Assembly: GCA_000934455.1 (NCBI GenBank)
Contig: KN883006.1
Coordinates: forward strand, 47,404-111,403
DNA: 64,000 nucleotides
Source: Apostichopus parvimensis
Taxonomy: Eukaryota > Echinodermata > Holothuroidea > Aspidochirotida > Stichopodidae
Direction: 5' to 3'
Below are positions 45,240 to 57,465 of this stretch, one piece after another. A model generated the notes under the pieces. It ran no database searches. It had not been told where the DNA came from and was given only the letters and a program-made list of their open reading frames with translations. The number at the start of each line of letters is the position of its first letter. Positions within the stretch are counted from its first letter, which is position 1. A program made the position numbers and the translations under genes.

Positions 45240-46722
45240 TTTTAAGCATTTTTTACAGATCAATAAAAGACAAAAGATATTTTTTGATCAATCTTTTATT
45301 CATTACTATTGTTGAAAGTACAATTCTAATTATTTTAGGGATTGGCAACTATTTTTTCTTGAAATACACCAAGTGGCTCGCTTTCGTCACGGTACATCCG
45401 GGAACTGACTCAATTAAAAGAAAATGGCGCGACACATGAACTACATTCAAATCGTTTTTTCATCTCAAAGAAGGGATTTTTATGCTTTTCTATTGCTTTT
45501 ACTGGAAAGACCATCTGTCAAAACGTGAGAATGAATGCAAAAAAAGCTAGGGTTTATTTCTTCTTTAGGGCGATGACACAGGTCATTACTTTTCAGAAAC
45601 AACTTATGCACAGGTTTACTTTAACCACAAATTGTGAAAACCAAATCAGAAAGTTAAGGTTCTTCCCCACTTAGTGACACATGACATCACCCATCTACAA
45701 TACTGACCAATCATAGCACTAGATTTGTCTTGCTGTACATGATCTGGTAGCACTGGAAAATGCCATGAACACATCTCTTCTCAATAGCTATACAACACAA
45801 AAACGTGACAACAAAATTGGAAAGATAAAAAACATCCCCACTTGATTATGCACGTTATCACCCATCAACAAAATTGGCCAATTAACACTACCACACAGAC
45901 AACGGTTGAATTTGCTTCAAGGAACACTTTTGATATTGTTTATATTATTCACAGTAGCCCTAAGATATAATACCTACACCCCATATGCAATTGGTTCCAC
46001 CACCATGCAAAACATCCATAATAAGAGTTGTAGACCCATTTAAACTTCCTTCATTGAACGTGTGAAGCAGAGCGTTTCGTCAAACCAATCAGCCATGAAC
46101 ATAATATTTACCTCCCACAGGAAAGGTATGACAATAATACTGAACAGTTAATAAATGCTGAACATTGAAGGATTTTGTGGGAATACACATCAAAATCTTT
46201 CTCACTAGATATTACTGTACAGTGGGGGGGGGGGAGTACAGTGGGGGGGGGCAGAACTGCCTCATGAACTGTTCAGTATGTCAACGGTCACCATCTCCCA
46301 TGCAAGTCTTCTTTACTGAGAACCAATGAAGGAGATTAAATTGTAACATAGTACTACAGGAAATAGAACTACACTCACTTGAAGTTGCCAATAGCTAGGT
46401 CACTGAACTGCATTCAAACTGGTTTTGTAAAATACTCAAAAAAAGTACCCCAAAGTTGCACCAGGTGGAGACTGGCAGTATGCAACAGGAAGGAAACTGC
46501 CCATATATGGTTCACGAGAAATGATGCTATGTATCTCAAAATATCTCAAAAGCACTTTTCAAGGACCTAGCAAAATCTAGGGGTTTAGACTGTAAGGACA
46601 TTGAGCTACTAATGTTACAACACTGTACAAAAGCAAATTTCTTTTCAAAACCCCCCCCCCCCCCCCCCCCCAAAAAAATTTATAGCAACTGTACGTACTA
46701 CAGTGGCACAACAATTGCTTAA
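45240..46722. other. No gene recognised; G and C tracts
   Basis: Runs of G near 46225 and 46240 and C21 at 46651-46671 just before the 2.4-kb duplication. Confidence 0.5.
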
Positions 46723-47584
46723 CATATATAAAATCCCCACCAAAGCATCGAATTAGCTAGTACAATCTTTCAAGTCACCAAAGTATCATTAGCTTACTAC
46801 AATCTTTCAAGTCACCAAAGTATCATTGTCTTAGTACCATCTTTTAAGCCACTACTTTGCTGTTTTTATGTGGGAATCATAGTGACAACCAAGATCTTTG
46901 TCAAATGGGTGTCAAAGTGGGGTAAGTCCAACGGTCTACTAGCTGGGGATATTTAATGGCACAATCTTGGCGAGGTACTGAAATGCACATGCATTGTTCC
47001 ACCAAATATGAAATCTCTACAAAATTATCGTCTCTAAGCTGGTTATTGGTCTACATCATTCTGTATTTGAGCGATTTGCAATATAGGTTCAGTTGACCGG
47101 TCAAAGCAAATCTTAACACATACTTGGAAGTTAACGAAGGAAGTTTTGGAAGGGAAGGAAACAAGGAAGATATTTTGGGACTGAACCTGAATACTGAATG
47201 GAACATATATGCCCTCCTGGAACTTATTTATTAAAGCAAATATATGACAAATGAAGGAATAGCACAACAGGACCATATAAGAATAAAGAACTTAACCTTC
47301 AAGTATTATTTAAGCGTACTGGTACAGCCAGCTTATATAAGTAAGTAATATGATTTACCTGTGCCTAAGATTTGAATGTACATTTATATCACTTTGCACA
47401 ACACACAATATTTACTATATTCCAATGCAGTTGAGTTCTGTGTTTATATTTCGCGTGTGTCTTGCTCTCTGTTTGGGTCTCCGTACCAGAACAGAGATTA
47501 ACAGATCAAGCTGGATAGTTACTCTCAACGCTAGTCCAGTTTTGGCTACTTATTTCCTATTTGATTGACATAACCAGCTTAAAT

Positions 47585-47815
47585 ACAGTTATTCCAGATA
47601 TGCAGATAAAGTTTTATCTGGCCCAGATATGGATGCCATGAAAATTTAACCAGATAAAATTTTGTATGGGCCATAGATTTGATATCATTTTATATTAAGT
47701 TATATCTGCCAATTTTTTTATCTGGCCAGGTGTAAATTCCAGATCTGGCCCAGATTGATATTCCAGATCTGGCCAAGATATGGATTCTTATATCTGGCCC
47801 AGATCTGGGATTTCG
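47585..47815. repeat. Cluster of CCAGAT/ATCTGG dyads (copy 1)
   Basis: Repeated ATCTGGCCCAGATATGG, CCAGATCTGGCCCAGATT and ATCTGGCCAGAT-type words, several being 10-12-bp palindromes, over 230 bp. Repeated at 50285-50515 in the duplicate copy. Confidence 0.8.
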
Positions 47816-48619
47816 GTAAGGGGGAAGGGGGAGGGAGGCGAGGAGATAGGAAGAAAGATGATATGGAATGCATGGGAAGTTGGGAGAGGGGAGAGGGAGG
47901 AGGGGGGGGGGGACAATCTTTTATCTAGAAAGATCCATCCCATCTTTTAATCCATATGGGTCATTGTCAGCTTCCTTTCACAATTACAATGTAACAAAAG
48001 TTAGAGAAAACATAAAATCAAAACAAAAGGTAGAAAAAACAAAAAAACAAAACAAAAGGTAGAAAAAACAAAAAAACAAAACAAAAGGTAGAGAAAACAA
48101 AAAAAAATCAAAATCTTAGCTCAAAATATTTACCTTAGACATCACACTCTAGGCAGAGAAATTGACAATTATCTTCTTGGACCTGTAAAGCTATAGGAAA
48201 TCAGTTGACTGATATGTTACTTCTCAAAGAAGACCAGGCAGGCAGGTGGACAAAACTCGTTCAGTACAGCTCGGCCAGCTACTCGATATGGTTCCTGTTA
48301 CAGCGTGGAGCCCCTGTTCATATCTAATGACTATCAACCTGTTGAAAGGTAAAAACTGTGTTCTTTGAACAATACTGCCAGCACTAGCACTGGCTGGTTC
48401 CGGCCGTGGCATTACACTCCAGTGGAGCTATTCATGCTAGACATGTGTTATCAAAACACTACCATGTACAATTACGGATATAGTTCATGGTTAGTTTACT
48501 GTGTTCTAACTTCCTCTTAAGTTCAAGATACCATAAAGTCACAAGTTTAATTCATTCATGAACAAATTAAATCAAGGCAAACTTACAGTGCCTGGCTGTG
48601 ATGAAATTTAGTCCACCTA

Positions 48620-49095
48620 GTTACCAGTTTTGCTAGTTCTAGTAGCTTACATTACTATCATGTTTGCTTGGTCTAGCTAACGTAGCCAGTTTTGATTGTT
48701 CTAACTAATATTATTATCAATTTAACTAGTTCTTACTCATATTATTATCAATTTTACTAGGTCTCACTAATATTATTATTCAGTTTGCTAGTTCTAGCTA
48801 CTGTTATCATTTTTGCTAGGTCTACCTAGTTTTAGCAAATACTATCATTTTGCTAGCTATAACTAATATTATTATCAAGTTTGCCAGTTCTAACTAATAT
48901 TAATATTAATCTTGCTAGTTCTAGCTACTGTTATCATTTTTGCCAGTTCTAACTAATATTATTATTCATTTTGCTAGTTTTAGCTACTGTTATCATTATT
49001 GCTAGTTCTAACTATTGTTATAACTTTGCTAATATTGTTATAATTTTTGCTAGTACTTTTGCTAGTCCCTAATTGTTTCACTTTTGCAAGTTCTA
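48620..49095. repeat. Diverged ~30-bp array of TTTGCTAGTTCTAGCTA (copy 1)
   Basis: About fifteen imperfect units mixing GCTAGTTCTAGCTA, CTAATATTATTATCA and CTGTTATCATTTTTGC. The same array lies at 51240-51730. Confidence 0.8.
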
Positions 49096-49121
49096 GCTAA
49101 CGAAACCTCCAAATCAGCTTT

Positions 49122-49171
49122 NNNNNNNNNNNNNNNNNNNNNNNNNNNNNNNNNNNNNNNNNNNNNNNNNN
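49122..49171. other. Assembly gap, 50 N
   Basis: Exactly 50 N directly after copy 1 of the 2.4-kb duplication; the following 187 bp (49172-49358) are not part of the duplicated block. Confidence 1.
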
Positions 49172-49358
49172 GTTTCCTAGAGTCATACAGTCACCGAAAA
49201 ATTACACCCATAAACATGTATGTTTAAGCTCCGAAAAGTTGAAGTTACAAAAATTTGAACCCTTTAACATGTGATGTTAGTAAAAATGTCAATATATATG
49301 GTGTTTGAAATTTTGGCCCTGAGTGTACAAAAGTTACACCACTGATTGTGAAAATGAC

Positions 49359-51746
49359 CATATATATAAAATCCCCACCAAAGTATTATTATCTTAGTAC
49401 AATCTTTCAAGTCACCAAAGTATCATTATCTTAGTACAATCTTTTAAGCCACCAAAGGTATCATTATCTTAGTACCATCTTTTAAGCCACTACTTTGCTG
49501 TTTTTGTGTGGGAGTCATAGTGACAACCAAGATCTTTGTCAAATGGGTGTCAAAGTGGGGTAAGTCCACTGTCCAACAGTCTACGAGCTGGGGATATGTA
49601 ATGGCACAATCTTGGCGAGATATGAAGGTACTGAAATGCACATGTGTGCGTTGTTCCGCCAAATTTGAATTCTCTAAAAAATTATCTTCTCTAAGCTGGT
49701 TATTGGTCTACATCATTCTGTATTTGATTGATTTGCAATAAGTTCAGTTGGCCGGTCAAAGCAAATCTTAACACATACTTGGACATTAAGGAAGGAAGTT
49801 TTGGAACGGAAGGTAACAAGGAAGATATTTTGGGACTGAACCTGTATACTGAATGGAACATATATTGCCCCCAAAGGCTCCTGGAACTTAATAATTAAAG
49901 CAAATATATTACAAATGAAAGAATAGCACAACGCAATAGTATCAACATCTACAGGACCACATAAGAATTAAGAACTTAACCTTCAAGTATTATTTTAAGC
50001 GTACCGGTACAGCGTGATGCCAGTTTATTTCAGTATGTAATATGATTTACCTGTGCCTAAGATTTGAATGTACATGTATATCACTTTGCACAATACACAA
50101 TTTTTACTATATTCCAATGCAGTTGAGTTCTGTGTTTATATTTCGCATACATGTGTCTTGCTCTCTGTTTGGGTCTCCGTACCAGAACAGAGATTAACAG
50201 ATCAAGCTGGATAGTTACTCTCAGCGCTAGTCCAGTTTTGGCTACTTATTCCCTATTTGAACGACATAACCAGCTTAAATACAGTTATTCCAGATATGCA
50301 GATAAAGTTTTATCTGGCCCAGATATGGATGCCATGAAAACTTAACCAGATAAAATTTTGTATGGGCCATAGATTTGATATCATTTTATATATATCAAGT
50401 TATATCTGCCAATTTTTTTATCTGGCCAGATATAAATTCCAGATCTGGCCCAGATTGATATTCCAGATCTGGCCAAGATATGGATTCTTATATCTGGCCC
50501 AGATCTGGGATTTCGGTAAGGGGGAGGGGGAGGAGATAGGAAGATGATATGGAATGCATGGGAAGTTGGGAGAGGGAGGAGGGGGGGGGGCAATCTTTTA
50601 TCTAGAAAGATCCATCCCATCTTTTAATCCATATGGGTCATTGTCAGCTCCCTTTCACAATTACAATGTAACAAAAGTTAGAGAAAACAAAAAATCAAAA
50701 CAAAAGGTAGAGAAAACAAAAAATCAAAATATTAGCTCAAAATATTTACCTTAGACATCACACTCTAGGCAGAGAAATTGACAATTATCTTCTTGGACGT
50801 GTACAGCTATAGGAAACCAGTTCACTGATATATGTTACTTCTCAAGGAAGACCGGGCAGGCAGGTGGACAAAACTCGTTCAGTACAGCTCGGCCAGCTAC
50901 TCAATATGGTTCCTGTTACAGCGTGGAGCCCCTGTTCATATCTAATGATTATCAACCTGTTGAAAGGTAAAAACTGTGTTCTTTGAACAATACTGCCTGC
51001 ACTAGCACTGGCTGGTTCCGGCCGTGGCATTACACTCCAGTGGAGCTATTCATGCTAGACATGTGTTATCAAAACACTACCATGTACAATTACGGATATA
51101 GTTCATGGTTAGTTTACTGTGTTCTAACTTCCTCTTAGAACCAAAGTTCAAGATACCATAAAGTCACAAGTTTAATTCATTCATGAACAAATTAAATCAA
51201 GGCAAACTTACAGTGCGTGGCTGTGATGAAATTTAGTCCACCTAGTTACCAGTTTTGCTAGTTCTAGTAGCTTACATTACTATCATGTTTGCTTGGTCTA
51301 GCTAATGTAGCCAGTTTTGCTTGTTCTAACTAATATTATTATCAATTTAACTAGTTCTTACTCATATTATTATCAATTTTACTAGGTCTCACTAATATTA
51401 TTATTCAGTTTGCTAGTTCTAGCTACTGTTATCATTTTTGCTAGGTCTACCTAGTTTTAGCAAATACTATCATTTTGCTAGCTATAACTAATATTATTAT
51501 CAAGTTTGCCAGTTCTAACTAATATTAATATTAATCTTGCTAGTTCTAGCTACTGTTATCATTTTTGCCAGTTCTAACTAATATTATTATTCATTTTGCT
51601 AGTTTTAGCTACTGTTATCATTATTGCTAGTTCTAACTATTGTTATAACTTTGCTAATATTGTTATAATTTTTGCTAGTACTTTTGCTAGTCCCTAATTG
51701 TTTCACTTTTGCAAGTTCTAGCTAACGAAACCTCCAAATCAGCTTT
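49359..51746. repeat. 2.4-kb direct duplication, copy 2
   Basis: Same content as 46723-49121: a 32-bp tandem run (CACCAAAGTATCATTATC), CCAGAT/ATCTGG dyads, a G-rich stretch, and a TTTGCTAGTTCTAGCTA array. The sequence continues past AAATCAGCTTT at its right end, where copy 1 meets the gap. Confidence 0.9.
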
Positions 51747-54009
51747 TGCATTGTTGTTGCAGATTACACTTCTGAATGTTGACCTTGACTGCAAAGTCAA
51801 ACTAAAGCAAATATGAATAACGTATATAGTAGAAATTATCTTGAATTGAAGTGACATACAATCAATGTATCAATAAATTACTATACAGAGGTCACTTTAA
51901 AAACAAATCAGAGAGAAAGGCAGATTGAAATTAATAAATTCCGGTCTTATTTGGTAGTTAAAACGAATCATCGATATGGAGTGTACTTACCCCAACACAT
52001 CTTTCAAATACTCAGCAAGCATACCTTACGCCTGTTGAGGGGAGAGAGACATTGATTATTATTATATAATATTACACACCTAATTCTTTTTGAAATGCCC
52101 AAAAATAAATATATGCAATCCTGAGAACATCCATGGAAGAAACCGTTTGGACAGCCAACTCTCTCAGCTGCTACATCTTCCATTTAGCCCCCCCTCCCCA
52201 CCCTCCCATAACCATCCATCCCTATCCTCCAAAGTGAAGTGCTGAGGGCAATTATTTTGACTAATGAGAATAAGGTCACAGAGGTGTAAAGAGGCCCTAT
52301 CTTATTTGTTGTGTATCTTGAGTAGTATCTTATTCTCTCTCTACTATAATCAAGTTTTATTGGATACTGCAGCTCTGTAAAGAAAAAGTCATTCATGCTT
52401 GACATTTGTAAAAAGTAGTTGTTGCCAACATGGTGCATTCCTGTGGTGAAGACCTCTCAATAGTGGTTATCAGTTGTCAACATAGTACATTCTTGTGGTG
52501 AAGAGCTCTCTAGTGGTTATATTATTAATAGAGGTAGTTTAGAAACATTTCAAATGGCTTTTCCCATTTCTTGACAACTTTGGAAGTATGTCTTTTTATT
52601 TGCAATGTTTCTCCATTTTGTTTTTTTTTATATAGTAACTCAACAAAAGCATGTTCTGATAACTTCATACTTACAACAGAGAATCCTTGGATGACTTTGA
52701 ATACCATTTTTCCTTGGAAAATTTGTAACAAATTATAAATATGTCATTTGTCACTGATCCAATGGTCTGTGTAGTAGACTACAAGGTCCAGTCACTTTAA
52801 CTGATGAACCTCAACTGTTTAAAGGGTCATTTCTCAAAAATTAAATGTGGTTTAGGAGCTCCTCGTTGTACCTAGGTACAACGTGGATTGATATTAAAGT
52901 GTTCTTTAAAAGGTCTACAATATATCAAAATCATGCCTAAATTCATCCTTAGTGCAAATTTGCAAAGTATCTAACTACTTTGAAAAATCTTAAAGGTACT
53001 GTATGCTGTATGGGTTCAACTCTGCTAGATATTCAAATATGGTCACCTTTTGTCAAAATTCTTAAACTGTCTTTATTTCAACTTTCGAGGAAATTTTTCC
53101 TCACTGGGACATTCAGTCATCTTGTGTGTTTCTTAAAAATGTCTGAGAACAATTTGGAGAGGAAAGACCTCCAGGAAAGTACTTTTTGAAAACTTTTAGC
53201 AATTATAGCCTGCTATAATTTGGGGCCTATACTGACTACCTTTAAGTTAGTCGAAAACTAAAAACTCACCAAATAATTATCAGCATTTTGAAAGATGTTT
53301 TGTTTTGCTTGGCTAGGACAAGATTCAAACCAATGTCATCAGGATTATGTGTCAATTTTCTTTGGAGTTCCCAACAATTTTCACCTAATTAAAGGTGATG
53401 ATGAACTTAAAAACAAAAACTTTACTGCTTCCTATTATGAAACTGTATCCTCTGTAATGTTTCATTACCGACTAAATATAACAAATGTGAAAAAGAAATA
53501 GTATAGAAGTTTGGAAGCATACTACTTCTTTCTTAAAGAAAAAAGGGCATTCCATATTGTCTGTGTGCAACAGATTATAAACCAATTTGAGATACTGTTG
53601 CTTGTCCACAACATTGACCTCATTTAAATTAAGGAAGCTCATTAGTAATTTCCATAGTAAATACTTCATTTGGAAGAGAAAAAATTCATACACTTTTGGT
53701 TTATATTCACTCTGAAAAGACATGACTTTGGTCTCATTTCCCATTTTCCCCAAAACTCCACATTCATGTGCAAAAATGACAAAAAATTGTCTCATATCCA
53801 GCTAGGAAAATATACATTTCAGTGGTGTTGATTGACAGAATCCATCCACTGACTGCAATTAACTCCAAATGCAGATCAACTGAATGACAGTACTGCATAT
53901 TGTGTCACTTCAAAGACTAAATTGTTTAAATCATGGATGATCACAAATGTGGACAAAGCGTCTAGGAGAGATACAGGTTTGAATCATTCCGTTTTGGCTG
54001 CTAATTGCT
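51747..54009. other. No gene recognised
   Basis: AT-rich; a near-duplicate pair of ~40 bp near 52430-52520 (CATTCCTGTGGTGAAGACCTC / CATTCTTGTGGTGAAGAGCTC). A 107-codon minus frame at 53472-53795 has no family resemblance. Confidence 0.5.
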
Positions 54010-54385
54010 TCATATAACCTTTGACCTTATATTACTGTGCCCTTGTCTTCAACCCTCTATTACTCTGATTGTTATCAGCTTAAGGTCAAACTTAGATTCA
54101 TATGCTATAAGGTAAAATTACTACCTGAAATGACCTTTGACCTATTATCCTTGTACAAGTTTTGTGCCTCTCCACCAACCTACCACTGGCACAAAATTTT
54201 CATCCCAGACCAGATTGACAACTTTGGGAGAAGCATTTTATAGGATTTCATGTTTGGATATGCCTTTACCAAAGCAAACTTTGACCTACTTAAATACAAC
54301 AAATTGGACAACTTTCATCAACACTGAGCAAATAGCCTGTGAGCAACAGCTTCTCAACTGCATGATGTTGATGGACAGATAAATA
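54010..54385. repeat. Dispersed repeat, diverged copy
   Basis: Several TTTGACCT motifs (best: ATGACCTTTGACCTATT at 54129-54145), then GAGCAACAGCTTCTCAACTG and GATGGACAGATAAATAG, parallel to 40545-40850. Confidence 0.5.
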
Positions 54386-55187
54386 GACACTTTGCAATGG
54401 CTTTAGCTCCACTGGCTCCAATATGAGGCTCTATTTGTTTGAATAACAAGATTTTTAAAGTTTACAGTGCTTGAGGAAGTTGCAGAGTTCTTGTTCACCG
54501 ATTCACAGTATCAAATTACAAACCCATGAAACAATATCAATATTTTATCTCTCAACAACGGGACAAAGCAAGAAGGTGAGAATTGGATCAATGGGATACA
54601 CTTTATCCACCAGCCCTGTAAAAGGTGCACCGAATATCTGGTCCGGCCAGACTATCAGGCGGGAAAATGAAAAAACTAACTGATTCTGGCCAGATCTACA
54701 AAACAAACAACAACAAAATCAGGACAGATTTGTTTGTTTCTTGATATCTGCCAAAAATGATCTCTTTAGAAGATGTTGGTGGTAACTTTGACATTTGCAG
54801 TCATCGAGTATCTTCTTCAACAGTGATGAACTTTTTACAATGGAATGTAAACAATGAATGTAAATCTAATTTTTCTTCTTTTAAGGATATTTTCACAAGT
54901 TTGGGCATTAAGTACTGTTTTCTCTGATTCCAATTCCCTCTCGGACAAATTTGGGTCAGACCCGATCCCAAAATTAGGATCTGGTCCACCCCACAGCTAT
55001 GTTATGTAGTTTAAATATCCCAGCCTAGCTTGGTAATGCCTTTTAGGAATTTGTCAAGCATTGTGAAGGTGGTATCTGATACCATGTAAGTATTATTGTT
55101 CTGCTTATATTTATGTAAAGGAACCCAACATAATATCTTTGTGAACAACTTCCAATTATTTATCCCCCAGCTCTCATGTTCGGTTAA

Positions 55188-55549
55188 AGGCATTGAAGAC
55201 GCACCCCAAACCGTGTGCTGCCATCTGAAAAAGTTGACTTTCTGTTGCTTGCAAGTGACATTTTGTTTGTGTCGCTACAAAATGCAGACAGTAATGAAAC
55301 GTGATACCTTGTTATCTTTAGCTGGACCTGAGATGTCCATCGCTGTAACGTGTGTACACTGTGCTGTGGGTATTGACCACAGCTGTATGTACTGACTGTA
55401 TACACTAGTGTCTAATTACCGACGGTAGCAAGCTGTGTGTGTATTTTCTGCGATCGATGGTGGTGTCTAACACTTCTGTTACACCTCATTCGAAACTAGG
55501 TCAGATAACCGGCATTAGACGTTTCTTTTTGCGCGAGTCTTCACACCCT
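55188..55549 (+). mobile_element. TTAA element copy 4
   Basis: AGGCATTGAAGACGC follows TTAA (55184-55187) and GAGTCTTCACACCCT precedes TTAA (55550-55553). CCCCAGCTCT occurs on both flanks (55165-55174 and 55555-55564). Confidence 0.8.
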
Positions 55550-55553
55550 TTAA

Positions 55554-57465
55554 GCCCCAGCTCTTTCTTTTCTATATTATTTTTAGTCATCTTTTCTTGG
55601 ATAGATGAGCTACATTGCTTATGGTTTAGTTTTGGGAATTTTTTTATTTTTTTTCGCCCATGACCAGTGCTGGTTCAATTCAGTTATCTTTCCATCAAGC
55701 ACTCTTGCACTCAACAAATTGTGGCAAAATCAACACAAAATGTTGAACTTTGGAACAGGATCTGCTATCAATTTCCATATATTCAATGGTTTGGAAGGGA
55801 TATAAAGTAGGTCTCATAATGGCCAGATATGTAAAGTGATCACAATGCTTCCCAAATGACAACCCTTTGAACATTTGTTTGGTAATTTGAAACAAGTATT
55901 CCTATGATATTGAAAGGTTTCAAAAAACATTTGTTCCACATCTTCAAGCCTAGAACTTCTCACTTATTTTAGTTGGTTTAATTGATAGAACTGATCGACA
56001 CTATCACAGAGAAAACCCAATTATTCTCCCACACTTGCTTTTGTTATACTGTACATGGACTTCAGCAAATTCAGTGGTTTACATTTAATGGGAGGTGGCA
56101 GGTGTGAAAGCGGATGTACACTCTCTTCTAAGCAAGAACACAATGTAAGTATGAAAGAAGTAGCTGACATATGTAATTCTTTTGGCACTGTTGCTTGTCA
56201 AAGTAAATATGTGAAAGCTATTCAATACTGATAGGCAAACACTTGACTGTTAAAGCAGCATTTTGTGTTTTGTTCCCGTTTCCACTTTTTTGACAAGTCC
56301 ATCAAGTTTTTTACAAATATCAATCACAAAACAACAACCTAAGATATTAGCCAAGTTTTTTCCTGGCCAAAAGCGTTAATTGGCGAGTAACTAAGGACAT
56401 TTGCAGATGATGAGAAAAGTGTCCGCCGACAAATTACACATTTAATAATAATCGCATAGTTTCCCCAACCCACTAGTTTGAATTCAACCAATCAGAGATG
56501 CAGGCTAAGTTATGAGTCGTTGCTAAAAATAGATTCAAAATGTAGAGTTGGTTACTCGGAACAACCAGCGAGCTGGACTCTAACAGAGCTCTCCCTTGTA
56601 TCACTGCCATAGACAATCTACACAATCAAGCATGGTGTTGTATTACCTATTGGCCAATGACGTCCGTAGCGTTTAAATATTCATATTATGGGCGAGGTTT
56701 ATTTGGATCCCAATGGAAAATATCTTCGAGAAAAACAAAGTTGAAATGTGTAAATTTTTTACTTTTATGCCACCATTTGAAGTAAGATTTGAATAGATAA
56801 GCTAGTTATGTATGTCGTTATGGTATCGTGCTATCAGTCAGGTTGAGAAAAACCATAGAAAAGGATGCAAAATGCTGCTTAAATATATTAAAGTCTTCCA
56901 CATTTGTCGGACTGTACTTATACTGTATAGTCTAAAGTTGTGTTATGCGTCATGTGAAAGGTTTGTTAGGTGTGTCACACAGTCATGTGATTTTTCTAAA
57001 CAAGGAACCTTCCGTCACCTGACACGTGAGTGGAATTTTCTTGTTTATATAGTGTTGTGTTCTGACTGAGCACCGTAATTTGCATATGTTTTAAACTTTC
57101 ATGTACTTTCATTCCAATGATAACTAGAGAGATATTCAATCCTTTATCCTATGGTCAGACAGAGTACAGGGTCGGAACGCACGACCTACACGAGGTCATT
57201 GTATAAAAAAGGGGGGTAAACTTTCAGCGGGTTTCTTCGCTTAAAGCTTCGTGAAGGTTATGGTCATTTGTAAGCTTAGTTGCTACATGTATTCATGGAG
57301 TGAACAGTTATTGTCTATTCTTATCATACTCATACCGTTATGAGTAAAGCTTGGATATATGACGTTACTGCAAATGTCCAGTTGAATCATAATTAACATG
57401 AATGTAATGTAAAAATTGTGTATATTATAGTTATGACTTGAATTGTAAATTTTCATCTCTAAACG
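55554..57465. other. No gene recognised
   Basis: Chance frames only. A TATAAAAAAGG near 57203 may belong to the LTR-element fossil. Confidence 0.4.

Larger units (their letters stand above)
46723..49121. repeat. 2.4-kb direct duplication, copy 1 (ends at gap)
   Basis: Colinear with 49359-51746 along its whole length with few substitutions and short indels. It begins CATATATAAAATCCCCACC and breaks off at the first N (49122), right after AAATCAGCTTT. Confidence 0.9.

Noticed and set aside
48224-48412. 62-codon minus frame kept open in both copies of the 2.4-kb duplication (also 50842-51030)
   Set aside because: The copies are nearly identical throughout, so an open frame in both is no evidence of selection; most of the few differences change the residue. 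A plus-strand reading ending near a GTAAAA donor-like site is equally unsupported.
53472-53795. 107-codon minus frame
   Set aside because: Phe/Leu-rich composition typical of AT-rich DNA, no recognisable family and no splice context.
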